This document shows, in pieces, positions 1 to 10,779 of a DNA stretch of 64,000 nucleotides. The notes beneath the pieces were generated by a model. It was not told the DNA's origin, did not search any database, and saw only the letters and a list, made by a program, of their open reading frames with translations. The first letter of the stretch is position 1. Every line of letters begins with the position of its first letter. The stretch lies in assembly GCA_010015805.1 (NCBI GenBank), contig ML978130.1:310001-374000 (forward strand), in the 5' to 3' direction. The DNA comes from Rhizodiscina lignyota (taxonomy: Eukaryota; Ascomycota; Dothideomycetes; Aulographales; Rhizodiscinaceae). The translations under genes and the position numbers were made by a program.

Positions 1-1260
1 CGGCAATCTGTACAAGGAGGACGCGCTGAATTTCACAAAGCTGGTGGAGAGGACGCTACGTCCGCGTACACTGCCACCCAGTCAATGGCCTGTCAGGCGA
101 AGCTTGATCTTCCCACCCGGATGCAACTACGTGTATGAGCGCACGCTCAGGGATCCGGCAAATATTAACCACTGCATCGAGTATACGCTGTACATCGGAC
201 AAACCACAGACCGCGCGCTGTGCGCGAGGCTGCTTCTCTTCTCGCAGTGCACCGACGAGCCAGCGTTCAACGTGCTCCGGACAAATGAGCAGCTCGGATA
301 CGTGGTCTTCAGCGGTACTAGCGTCAACAATACGTGGATGGGGTACCGCATCCTGGTGCAGAGCGAGAAGAACCCTGAATTCCTGGAACAGCGGATCGAC
401 GCGTTCTTGGAGGGCTTCGGCAAGACGCTGGTCGAGATGACGGAGGCGCAGTTCGAGAAGTTGAAAATAAGTCTCATCACCAGGCGGCTGGAGAAGCTGA
501 AGAACCTAGGGCAGGAGATGGTCAGGTTTGCGGGTCACATCATAAGCGAGAGATATGATTTCGAGCAAGGTTCGTATATTTAATATTCCTTCATGCGAGA
601 GACTGATTACACCTCCCAGTGGATCACGACGTTGCGAATCTCCAACCCCTTACTCTCGCCGACATCAGGGCATTTTACGACCACTACATCGCCCCCACGT
701 CCCCGCACCGCTCCAAACTCTCCGTGCACTTGCTCGCCCAATCCTCGCCCGCTGCGATCGCAGAGACAATGTCAGATGAAGAGCAGTCCGCTAAGCTCTT
801 CGATGCAATGTCCAAGTTCGTCACGGCGCACGGTATCACCCCGAACCTAGAGAAACTCGCTTCACGCTTCAACGACGTTGACGTCAAACACGGCGACAAG
901 CCCGCCATCGTCGCTGCAGTGCGTTCGTACCTGTCCCAGGACGAGCGCGTTGTAGAGCCCAAGCTCACCGAAATCGTCACCCAGGGAGAGGCCCTCCTCT
1001 CCACAGTGCTGCCGAGTCTGGGCATTGAGCCTGCGCCTACGGAGGCGGAGAAGGCTGCGATGCAGGACGCTGAAAAGAAGATGGTGCATGGCGATGCGAA
1101 GGAGGCGGATGAGAGGGGACACGTTCCTGTGCAAGGTAACGGTACGGTGCCCGTGAAGATTGTGGATGTGCATGCTTGGAAGGCGGAGAGGACTGTTGCG
1201 CCAGGCGCAAGGGCGGTGAAGGATCTGAGCGAGTTTGAGGAGGGGGCTGCGAAGCTTTGA
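1..1260 (+). CDS. STE23: STE23/insulin-degrading enzyme-like M16 metalloprotease, C-terminal part (5' end outside window)
   Basis: Model join(<2..569,620..1260). This is the C-terminal third of a cytosolic zinc metallopeptidase of the insulysin/Ste23 family, which in yeast processes a-factor pheromone. The frame is open from the window edge and starts with the family motif GNLYKEDAL. The central block contains NEQLGYVVFSG and LSEFEE near the end, both usual for M16A C-terminal domains. The catalytic HxxEH motif lies upstream of the window and cannot be checked. A 50-bp intron (570-619) with GT..AG ends restores the frame, reading FEQ then VDHDVANLQ. The tail VDVHAWKAE..LSEFEE matches the usual Ste23 terminus, so the stop at 1258-1260 looks genuine. 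Confidence 0.9.
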
Positions 1261-2177
1261 GAAGCTCTGAGAGTATGTGAATGTGTGGGTTAACCGGGCA
1301 GGCGATCGGTGTCGTTTTGTCTCGGCGGAAAACGGAAAACATGATATGGCGCATGGCGCTTTACAACGATCAAAAAATTAACAAAACGGCGAGCTGTGAT
1401 AGCGCATTTTCCTTTCCCTGATAAATGTTTCAATTGAAGAACTCAAAACTCACGGATTTGCTTGCAGGCATGGAGCTGTAGGCACGCATCGTGGGCATCT
1501 TCAATTTCACGATATTCTGAACATAGAGGCACTTTCCATTCATTCACCGGTTTTTTATTTCGTCTGACTGACTACTATACTGTACTTGTGCAGGGGGAAT
1601 TTGCAAGTGAGCAAGCAAGCATCATCGCCGAAGGTAGAAACTACAGGCGCCCTAGTACGAGTAACCCCAAAGGGGACCGATCCAATAGGGTCAGGAATGC
1701 AGAATCTACCCCCGACGAAGTGCCGATACCATGAGAAGCTTCGTGTGTGAGAAGCCACTGTCGTTCCAATCAGTCCGTCACCGTTGAACAGCACGAAGGG
1801 GAAACCAAAAGCAGGAAACAGGAAAGGTATAGTCGCAGGTGAGGAAGTGAAAACACAAGAGCCTGCCAACCAACTTGACTTGTCGCCGCCAAAACAAGTC
1901 CCAAGAGTGGCCTGTCCAAAAGGCCTGATGTCCTCGTTCGCCATTCCGATTTGCCTCCAGTCCGTGAACACCGATGCTAATGCACAGTGTTATACCAAAG
2001 GTCGTGTGATTCGCCAAGTACAGGAAAAGCATCGTAGATACAAGAAAAGACACGATGCCAGAGAAAAGAGAAAGAGAAAGAGAAAAGAAACATCATCCGG
2101 GGGATTTTAGACCGCCATCCTTTCAGGTGAAGATCTTGTTTGACACCAACGTCAGAGTGAAGAATCAAGTGAGGCGG
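1261..2177. other. Intergenic region between convergent genes
   Basis: The 3' flanks of the Ste23-like gene (+) and the KEN-box gene (-). I see no supported gene. Short open frames here lack family motifs. A purine-rich tract of repeated GAAA/GAGA units lies at about 2058-2092. Confidence 0.6.
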
Positions 2178-3559
2178 TTAGATCTCATCTTCGCAGACGA
2201 CGAGCTCCTTGGACTGCTCCTCCACTTCGGCTTCAACCACCTTCTGCTTGCCCTTGCCACTCTCCTTGGCGATGGCCTCGAGCTTGGCGCGGGGAGACGG
2301 CACCGCGGGGACGGCAAAGTCGAACTCCTTGGACAAGCCAGACGGCTTCTGTGGAGAGAATGGAGATAGAGAGGATGGAGTGGACACCACTTCTGCGGGC
2401 ACGACGACCTTAGAGGACTCGTTCAGGCCCTCATCGTAGAAGTCCTCCACGTTAAGCTCACCGAGGGGGTTGCGATCTTCGAGCATCGCGTCGGGGTGGG
2501 CATTCCTCTTGGCTCGACGAGTGTTCCTGGCATTCGCTCTCATGGAGGAACTTGGACGAAGAGCAGGAGTTGCAGTGACATCCTCGGCGATAACGAAAGT
2601 GGTGGCACGAATGATCTCGGCAGCAGTCATGTTGAGGAAATTCGGCGGCGGTGGAATGTTCTCCTTGCCGCGCTCACGCATCTCCCTCTGACTGCGAGTG
2701 AGCATGTCGTCGTCAGAGCTAATGTCAAGGGTACTAGCGGAGTGCTCCATGAGGTTAGCAGCTTCCTGATCGGGTGTGTCTTCGTGGATGCTGAAGAACC
2801 AGGTCTTTGGCATGTGTTCGACTGGGTGGACGTCGACGACAGGAGCTGGAGGTGGAGCTGGTTCAGAGACAGCAGCAGGAGCAGACTTTGGCGTGTAGCC
2901 GGTGATGGTGCCCTTAAGAGCCTCGTCGATGGAGAAGGGAAGACCTGTGGGGGTGCTGTTGAAGGTAGGAGGATCGATGCGGCGGAAGGGAGAAGAAGAG
3001 GCACGGCGGTTTTTGTTGAGGATGCCTACGCGCTTGTGCTTCGGAGATCCGCGGCTCGCAGAGATCGGAGTGGTGGTTGTAGTGTTTGGCACAGAGAGGG
3101 AGAGCGGCTTCTTAGAGATCGAAGTGGCTGCCTGGTTGACTAGATGCAGAGTGCCTTTCTTAACCGGGGGAAGGTAACCTGGAGCCTCAACGATGAGGAA
3201 CTTGGTCTGCTTGGAGCGCTTCGAAGGTGAATTGAAGACTTCTGGGTCGAGATTCTCCGCGTCGTCGAAGGTGTCCTCGATCGAAGCGTCGGAGAACGTA
3301 CGCTTGCCGGGAGAAGAAAGTGCCTGCTTGGAAGCTTGAAGAGCGGCAGTGATGGCTGTGCAATTTAAAGTAAGCAATCGTTTTCAATTCACGTGTCACA
3401 TTCTTGAAGTGGGTCAAATGTTCAAGTGGAGTATCGTGAAGTGCTGAATAATCAGTCTGGTGGTTGCATACAGTTCTGAGTATTCTTCACGCTGCCCAAC
3501 TTCTGCAAGCGAGTGGAATCGAGGGCAGCAAAGGGCTGCCTAGCCTGAATAGCTGCCAT
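2178..3559 (-). CDS. Conserved fungal protein of unknown function with KEN box and CDK-type sites
   Basis: Model complement(join(2178..3355,3472..3559)), 421 aa. I do not recognise a catalytic domain. The 29-codon first exon begins MAAIQARQPFAALD and joins across a 116-bp intron to SITAALQASK. The protein is mostly disordered and basic in its N-terminal half. It has several S/T-P-x-K/R sites (SPGKR, SPSKRSK, SPKHKR), a folded-looking patch around KTWFFSIHEDTPDQE, an acidic SSDDD run, and a KEN box (GKENIPPP) near residue 260. KEN boxes are APC/C-Cdh1 degrons, so cell-cycle control is a reasonable inference. The promoter has an ACGCGT and a TTTGGCGG element 74-90 bp before the ATG. The start at 3559 is chosen because it restores a continuous frame through the intron. 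Confidence 0.75.
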
Positions 3560-4752
3560 TGGTGAGAGTATTTGCTTTCCGATAGCCAAAAGACGAGGGT
3601 GGGTGCAGACAGAGTCCTCTTGACACGTAAAAACGCGTCAGTTTGGCGGTCAACGTGTTTGTTGACTCTCTTGTGTTGACGCTGTGTTACTTGGAGTTGG
3701 GAGCGAGGAAGGTTTTCACAGAGTGTGTTGGTGAAGCCAAAAGAACGAAAGCAAGAGCAAACCAAGATGCTGTGAAGCTCACGATGAAGAGGTAGAAGAA
3801 GAGGGGAAGAGGCTCAGCAGGGCAAGGGAATTTTAAGAGGGTGGTTTGCTCCGCGGTGGGTGGCCCCGGCACGCCCTGATACGGCATTAGAGGGCGTCGA
3901 CGCGCCTCCACGCGCTGCTCCGCGTCGAGGCCGCGTCGAGCCACTCCCGCCCGCGATTTCGGCCAGGGCAAAGGCCTGCTGCTGCCGTGCTAGTCCATAT
4001 ATAGCCGGAATGCACCTCAGATAGTCAGACTGTGCCATGGCAAGGCCCGTTCCCACCGGATCGCCGCTGCACTGTGAAAGCAGAGCTGCATCACGCTTCA
4101 CTGCCTCAGGCAGGCCGTTCGAAGCCACGCTTATCCCTCTGGCCCGTCTGGGGAGAAGGCCGTCAATGCTCCCCGAATCATTGGACGAGAGCGCCCGGCG
4201 TTGCACGCGTGGGGCTGAGCTATTTGCGAGGCAATTGAAACGCGCCGCGGACGCGTTCGTGGGCCGAGGGCGCGACGTGACGAGCGCGTGCCGGCCACAG
4301 GAGGGCGTCATATTAATTGCAGTATAAGACCTGTCGGGAGTACGAGCGTCAGCTACAACGTCAACTAGGGCACGCTCTCTACTCCGTATCTATGCGCGGA
4401 TGAATATGTGAGACTGTTTGGACATGCGATTGTCCGGACGCCTTCTTGAGGTTTGGAGACGCGATCAAGGTGGGGCCGAAATAGCGACCACTGTGAGACG
4501 AAAAAGACCTGAGGTAGCAGCCAAAGAAACAATCCAATTGGCATCTCAACTCCGATTGAGTTGTGTTCGGCCCATTATTCAAGCACAATCGACGCTTTCC
4601 TGTCCCACATTTCGTAGTCTCAAGTGACGTCCTTTCCGCTCTCCCACTAGAGCACCACTCGCTGCCAAGAGTTTCCACTTCACTCGCCCACTCCACCACT
4701 AAAATCATTTTAGCGGACGAAGCATCAGTCTATATTTCTTTCTTAGCGCAAC
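3560..4752. other. Divergent intergenic region with a GC-rich block
   Basis: Lies between the KEN-box gene (-) and ribokinase (+). The middle (about 3840-4330) is clearly more GC-rich than its flanks and contains overlapping open frames on both strands (4311-3814 minus; 4037-4327 plus), none with a recognisable domain or splice structure. A TATA-like tatata lies at about 3998-4003. Confidence 0.5.
3633..3649. promoter_or_regulatory. MluI cell-cycle box (ACGCGT) plus E2F/MBF-like TTTGGCGG
   Basis: ACGCGT at 3633-3638 and TTTGGCGG at 3642-3649 lie 74-90 bp upstream of the ATG of the KEN-box gene (minus strand). ACGCGT is the binding site of yeast MBF, and TTTGGCGG is close to the E2F consensus. 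Two such sites 3 bp apart are unlikely to be noise, but function is inferred. Confidence 0.45.
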
Positions 4753-6058
4753 ATGGCCTCGATACCTCACATTGCCGTCATTGGCTCTCTCAATGTCGAC
4801 CTTGTTACTCGCACACCACGTGTACCAGCGGCTGGCGAAACTCTGACCGCCAGCTCCTTTGCCCTTGGCTTTGGAGGGAAGGGAGCAAACCAGGCGTCTG
4901 CATGCTCACGTCTCTCACGTCCCAAACTGCCGAAATCGTCAAAAGCTAAGCCGCCTTCAGCCAAAGTGTCGATGGTCGGCGCGGTTGGAGACGACCAGTT
5001 CTCCCAGGGCATGTTGGACAGTTTAAAAGAGGATGGCGTAGACGTGTCCGAAGTGAGAATAGCAAAGGGCAAGAGCACTGGTACCGCAACTATCTTGGTT
5101 GAGGAGGCAACCGGTGAGAATCGGATTTTATTCACTCCGGGAGCGAATGGAGTGTTCGAAGAGAAGGACAATTTGATACCGAAAGATGTCGACGTAGTCC
5201 TCTTCCAGATGGAGATACCACTGAAGACCGTAAATACGTCCCAATCCTTCTTGCGAGACCTATGACTGATTGTACGAAGGTCCTACATAACATTGAAGTT
5301 GCTAAGGCGCAAGGCGTACAGGTTGGTGCTCTTGATGTTTTCGTCTCCTCATTTTCAAATAACCCGAGAACTCCTGTTCTTCGGATTCTTCGTTTCCGAC
5401 AGCAGTTATCCTTCATTGTCATTGTTTATACTTCTCTACCAGTAATTCTGCAATCCTGCTGCCTACTATTCGATCTGCCCACGGTCACAGTCGTTCACCC
5501 TTCCTCCAGGTCATCTTAAATCCCGCCCCTGCACTACCTATACCTATATCCATCTATCCGAGCATAGACCACCTCATCGTCAACTCCTCCGAAGCCTTGA
5601 TTCTCTCATCCTCTCTGGAAAACCCCGAAGACGCGTCCATAGCACAAACCTCAGACCTCGACACTCTCAGTCAACAACAATTAGACTCTCTCTCAGCGCC
5701 GCTCCTGGATGCTGGTGTCCCAAATCTCATCATCACGTTAGGCTCGCGGGGCTGCTACTACCACACCCTCCTACGCTTTTCCTCCGGTCAGCCGGGCAGG
5801 CTGATTCCTGCCTCTCCAGTGGAGAAAGTCGTCGACACTACCGGGGCGGGAGACGCGTTTGTCGGCGCGTATGCGGTGAAAGTTGCCGAAGGTCTGCGGA
5901 AGAGGGAGAACGTAGAGGTCGAGGGCGAGGGGCGTGGATGGGTGAGTAGAGGCGTCAGTGTCGATGAAGCCGTCGCGTGGGCGAGCAGAGTGGCCGCGAA
6001 GAGTGTCGAGCGGGAGGGAGCGAGAGGTGGTGTTCCATGGGGTGATGAGGTGGAATGA
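4753..6058 (+). CDS. RBK1: Ribokinase (PfkB family)
   Basis: Model join(4753..5229,5280..5321,5510..6058), 355 aa. It phosphorylates D-ribose to ribose-5-phosphate with ATP in the cytosol. The N-terminal sugar-binding region reads GSLNVDLV, followed by the first PfkB signature GFGGKGANQA (about residues 40-49). The second PfkB signature DTTGAGDAF lies at about residues 282-290, with the catalytic Asp at about 288. The middle exon is only 42 bp (14 residues, VLHNIEVAKAQGVQ) and joins VILNPAPA, the usual family order. The second donor is GTTGGT, a weak form. The length is usual for fungal ribokinases, which often carry inserts such as the Lys/Ser-rich stretch at about 55-68. The C-terminal Gly/Glu-rich loop is somewhat longer than in bacteria. 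Confidence 0.92.
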
Positions 6059-6179
6059 TTGGCACTGGTTCTCATGGCAATGAGTGAGGGATGAAGACGT
6101 AGACCAGTCCAGTCTAGTGTATACTACAGTATCCCAAGCCTCTACATTATATGTACACTCGTCCGACACACTCTCACTT

Positions 6180-7165
6180 CTATGCTCTAGCTCTCGCCTT
6201 AGCCTTACCCTTCTTCTTTCCTCCAACCTTCTTCCTCGCACTTCTCTGCAGCGCATTCCTTGCAATCCTGGCGGCACTCTTGCGCCACGCGATCCATCGA
6301 CTACGGCGGAATTGATTCTCCTCAATGCCCGCCTCCTGCGCCACTCGGCCAATCTCATAGTTCGAGAGCCCGAAGCTGTAGTCCTTCTGCATCGTCACCC
6401 CCGTGCCTTTCTTCCCACCCTCGACGCTTGGAGGAAAAGAATTGATATACGTCTCCCAAGGCCATCTTGCACGCCCCGGCAGCGGCGCTGCATGAACCGT
6501 AGCCTCGTCTCCAGCTTCTAGTCCAGTAATCGCACCTTCCTCTTCCACAGCGCTTTGCTCCGTCATCGGAACCGCCGTGAGCCCCAATCTCCGCCTCCTC
6601 GGCATGCCCTTCGGATACGGCAGCTTATCCTGGCTACCGAACACGATTCCGATGTACTTGCGGTCCGGATGCTGTGCCGGGTCGCGGTAGTAGCGTACGT
6701 AGCCGGGCTGGGACGCGCAGATCGTGTGATCGCGGCCCATGTGCGCGTTCTCGCCCGGGTGCCATTTGGAGCCGCGCTGGCGGAAGATGATGGTGTTGGG
6801 AGTGACGTATTCGCCTGTAGACATGGTGCATTAGCTTGGTGGTCCAACTCGTTTCTGCGGTGGAAAAAAGCAGGTGGGAGAGCATCTGCCTGAGCAACTG
6901 CTCACGCGCAACGACTGGGAGAAAAGGGGTTGTATAGCTCACCATTTCCTCGTTTCAAACCCAATCGTCTACCGGGTCTGTTTTTGGCGCCATTTGCAAC
7001 GCCTGCTGCTGCGTGGGTTGCGTTTCGCTTTTGGACGAGACTGAAGGGGGAGGAGGTTGGGTTCGAGAAGCCATTGAGAGCCCAGCGGCACGAGAGACAC
7101 ACTGTCTGAGGCGCCTTCGAAAGGGATCGTGGAGATAGCCACGATAGAAAGTTTGGCGGCGCCAT
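6180..7165 (-). CDS. MRPL2: Mitochondrial large-subunit ribosomal protein bL27m
   Basis: Model complement(join(6180..6814,6943..7165)), 285 aa. It is a structural protein of the mitochondrial 54S subunit near the peptidyl-transferase centre. Exon 1 encodes a basic leader typical of mitochondrial import, then the L27 hallmark ATHAAAGVANGAKNRPGRRLG. The 128-bp intron joins KRGN to GEYVTP, followed by IIFRQRGSKWHPGENAHMGR. This is the standard bL27 core. The long fungal C-terminal extension ends in a Lys/Arg/Ala-rich tail. The start at 7165 (MAPPNFLSW) gives a sensible presequence; an in-frame ATG at 7249 would add 28 residues. It is transcribed towards ribokinase (convergent; stops about 120 bp apart). 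Confidence 0.95.
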
Positions 7166-7609
7166 GGTCCGCGAAGAAAAGTGTTCGAGCAGAGCGCGAG
7201 GTCCGCCTTGAAATGTATTTGATGCCAAGGATTGATGGCTTGGATCCAAAGCTAATCCTAATCAGGCTAGGACGACTTTGGTCAATGTACAGCAGGTGAC
7301 AGTCTTCGTCTACTCCGTAGTGCACTTTAAGATTACCTCTATGCGATTAAAATTATTAATTTAGCTGCGCAGAGATACAGAGTTCGAGATGGTGTTGAGC
7401 ACATCGTAGTATGCACGTAATAATGAATGTTCGTACCTCATTAATTCGAGGTGACTACGGAGCTTACTCATTATGCCCTTGTGGACCTTACAACGAATGA
7501 ATGTTAAACAGTTTCTGTGAAAGGAAATATGATGGCGGATTTCAGGAACAGATGGAAACCCTTCAGTACCAGAAATCTGATCTCGTATATGATCTCCCAC
7601 GATACCCGT
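7166..7609. other. Intergenic, nothing recognised
   Basis: Promoter side of bL27m and 3' flank of the decarboxylase-like gene. I see no gene or repeat here. Confidence 0.6.
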
Positions 7610-8920
7610 CTACGCCCCAAGACCAGCAACACCAAGAGGTTCGCCGACTAGATACTTCTGGCCGTTTACACCGCTGTTTGCTCCCAAAATCAACGGTTTG
7701 GCAGCCGCCTGGAACACGAGCACGATGTCGGAACCGCCGAACTCGAAGTGAGATATCTCGTCTCCTTTTTTGACAGTCGGTCTCGGGTTGTCAGAACTTG
7801 GGACGATAGCTTCGTTCAGCACAACAGAAGATACCTGCGCCATGCCGATGGGCAACACGGCGACGTATCCCAAAATATCATTCTGGATGACGACGCTCCC
7901 TCTTAACTGCAAAAACTGGTAGCCGGGGTCGTCAGGTGCATCCAGATCGTCATCTCCATATTTGTTGAAGTTGCGATGGGGCCTCAGATGAGTTTCGCCA
8001 TCAATTGTTTCGGGAATGACATTGAGATACGCAAGACCCATGATATTCTTGGCTTCGACGACCGTGCCGCTGACAGGGGCGTGTTGTCTATGATAATCGA
8101 AGGTATTGAGGAAGGCGTGCATCCAAATGCCGCCGTCGAAGCTGTCCGCATGATCGCTGTTCTCCAGCAGAGCACTAATCGGCCAGTCAAGGCCTTTAAT
8201 CGACACAGTGCCGTTATCAACAGGCCACGCTCCGTCGAAGGTCGAATCGGCGGGATACACGATTACTCTATCATCATCCGGGCAGCTGACTGGGCGCATG
8301 CCTTCTTTCAGTTTTCGTGCGAAAAGTTCGTTGAACGTCTTGAAGCCTTCATCAGGTATTTCCGCTTGCTCAAGGTGATACAATGGAGACCCCGCGAAGG
8401 TCTGAAACGATTCGACAGTTAGAGAATCCGGCGAGTCCATGAACTCGCCTATCTTCTGCGCAAAGTCTACCATCCACTTAGACAGCGGCGTGATTTTCAC
8501 CGACCCATCTTGATTGATCGAAGCGGTGTCAATCTTGGTCTGATATACAATGTCGCTGCTCTGATCGAAGACGAAATAGAACAGGCAGATGACATCGTAA
8601 GTCACCTTTGCACTCGCGTTCTCCGTGGGAACCCATTTCAGCATGCCGCTAGCGAATTTTGCGAAAGCGGTTCCATCCGTAATTTCCCAATCAAACAATT
8701 CTTGGATTTGATGTTTTTGGCGAGCAATGTCTACTGCGCCGTCGAGAATACTCAGCCACTCTTCACCCAGTGCGGTCTCGAGGCCATTGGATACAAACGG
8801 ATCGATCTCCTCCGGAAGTGTAACTGGACAGATCCGGGCAGGCGTCTGCGCAGCTGGTTTGGTGCCAAATGATACACCGACATCGAGTTTCGCTCCAAGG
8901 GCTTGTTCTTCGAAATCCAT
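7610..8920 (-). CDS. Phosphatidylserine decarboxylase-like enzyme (PsiD-type, GGS cleavage motif)
   Basis: A single 436-aa exon. It belongs to the pyruvoyl-dependent phosphatidylserine decarboxylase superfamily: FNELFARKL at about 196-204, PADS at 223-226, YHRQHAPVSGTV at 276-287, and GDEIS.FEFGGSD ending near 398. In housekeeping PSDs the self-cleavage site is LGST; here it is GGSD with Ser397 as the likely pyruvoyl precursor. The same GGS form occurs in soluble fungal PSD-like enzymes such as the tryptophan decarboxylase PsiD. There is no mitochondrial presequence or membrane segment. The N-terminal ~180 residues resemble the PsiD-type leader region rather than a C2 domain. The substrate could be a phospholipid or an aromatic amino acid; sequence alone does not decide. 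Confidence 0.85.
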   Translation of the reverse strand: MDFEEQALGAKLDVGVSFGTKPAAQTPARICPVTLPEEIDPFVSNGLETALGEEWLSILDGAVDIARQKHQIQELFDWEITDGTAFAKFASGMLKWVPTENASAKVTYDVICLFYFVFDQSSDIVYQTKIDTASINQDGSVKITPLSKWMVDFAQKIGEFMDSPDSLTVESFQTFAGSPLYHLEQAEIPDEGFKTFNELFARKLKEGMRPVSCPDDDRVIVYPADSTFDGAWPVDNGTVSIKGLDWPISALLENSDHADSFDGGIWMHAFLNTFDYHRQHAPVSGTVVEAKNIMGLAYLNVIPETIDGETHLRPHRNFNKYGDDDLDAPDDPGYQFLQLRGSVVIQNDILGYVAVLPIGMAQVSSVVLNEAIVPSSDNPRPTVKKGDEISHFEFGGSDIVLVFQAAAKPLILGANSGVNGQKYLVGEPLGVAGLGA

Positions 8921-10779
8921 TTCAAAGGTCGCAGAAAGAACGGACTGTTTGGTAAACGAGAAATCGTGAGTACTAAGTCCGGGGATTCAATTAAGCTTCG
9001 AAGGCAAAAGCAACTGGTGATGCAGTAATATATAGAAGATATTGTTTGCACAGCCTTCGAACGAGCTTCTCGACGGAAGGAGCTGGCCACTTGTCTCAAG
9101 CATTCAAAACTTCGGGCAGCTATCAGTCCAATCAGAGCTAGTCCAAACTCGAGCCAAGGCCAGTTCAGTTGTACTGAGTCTCGTACGAATGCTTTGAGCA
9201 GAAGTTACAAAGGCGATCAAATGATGTGGCGGTTTCTGTATGATCGAAGATATGTTTCTAATGGTTCGTCGGATGGTCGATCGAAAGACCAGCGGAAGTA
9301 TCAGGTGCAAGCAGCCGTAGTTTGTTGAGCTTACGGAAACGAACCTATCGAAAACGTAAGGAGGGGTAGGACTTGCATATAATGAGTGAGGCTGGATACA
9401 AGCTGCACTGAAGTGGAATGCCAACACGCAGATTGTGATACTCGAGTGCGGGGTTCTGATATGCAGCAGCTGAAGATGTGCTTCTGCAGAATGCAAGAAG
9501 GCCCAAACTTAGTTGTCAATATCGGATGATAAGTACGAGATCGAGACATTCAGATCAGAAAGTACACTCCAAAAATGAGAGATGGAGTTCTCAAAAACCT
9601 AGCTGTATGTATCTCCATTTTGAGAGAGGAAGGTGCGAAAGAAGATCGAGATTCCTCGAGTACAGCTGTGGAATAAGCTAAGGACTCTGATATTGCGATG
9701 TGGATAAGTTTTTATTGAGGAATCCTGCTGGTGAATGAGTCTGAGGAACAAGACAGGTGCCTAGAGTTCAGAGTCGAGTCGCTCAAAGAGATGGCATACG
9801 ATAAAGAAAGACGGAGAGATGCATGCAGGGGGCCAATCAGCGATTTATCCAGCTCTGGGAATGATTCAAGTATGCATCGTCTAGGATGCTAGTGTAGACA
9901 AGGCTAGCGGAGGAAAGCAATTTCCACAAACGATATGTAGGTTCAACGACCGACGTGTACAGGGAAGTCTATTGAATGTCGCTGCCACAGCAGCGATCAC
10001 GCAATAAGGCACTCAATAGCGCTACTTCCAGCAGCGAGGACCCTAAAGAAATTCAGCTACTCTTCAGATGATCTCCCGCTGCAATAGGTATTGTCGCGTT
10101 TGTGGGAATATCTCTCTAGTGGAGCGGCAAGGCAATTTACCTCCTGAACTGTCGTACATACTCCGGTCGAGGCTGGATTTGCAACAACGCCGAGAGTTGG
10201 ACGAGCTGCATCAATTCTGCAGGACAATGCTGTATTGAGCTAACAGCGCTCAGAGAACATTAGTGACCGAGTCGAAAATTCTGGCCTGTGGAAACTGAGA
10301 TGAAGAGAGAAAATCGACACTCGGCTTGGCTGAAGTTCCCCCTTGAACTTCTAAGCCACTACGATATCCCACCCTAATCCTAAATAGGTAAGCTGTAATT
10401 GACTCAGGCTGTTGAGACACAATCACCGTTCTGACGATGTTTAAACCATCTCTTGCCTTGGAATGAACTTAATGAATGTTACTCTCTTCGCGAGGTTGTA
10501 CATTACTTCTCAAAGCCGAATCGCAAGTCGATCAATTGGTTGGAGTATGAAGAGTATGATGGTACGAGTAAATATGTAATCACTGTCGTTCAAAGAGAGC
10601 ATGTTAAAGAGATGACATGGTAGAACTCGTATGGCTTGCATACTTTCTTGTATTAAAGCTCTTTCAGAGAATACATAGCTGGCATCGCTCATCCCATCAT
10701 GCCCTTCGCGAGCCTGAATCGAAAGTCATTTCTCATGTGCTGAAGGAATCAAACCCCATTTCTCGTGAGAGAACTGGAT
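8921..10779. other. 1.86-kb stretch without a supported gene
   Basis: Contains the upstream region of the PSD-like gene and the 3' flank of the Asn-rich protein. Only short, motif-free frames are present (for example minus strand 9496-9104). I see no repeats matching elsewhere in the window. Confidence 0.5.

Noticed and set aside
3814-4311. 165-codon minus-strand frame in the GC-rich block
   Set aside because: Arg/Ala-rich composition driven by GC content, overlaps another frame on the other strand, no domain or splice structure.
5771-6358. 195-codon minus-strand frame over ribokinase
   Set aside because: Shadow of the PfkB C-terminal exon and the bL27m end; no motif.
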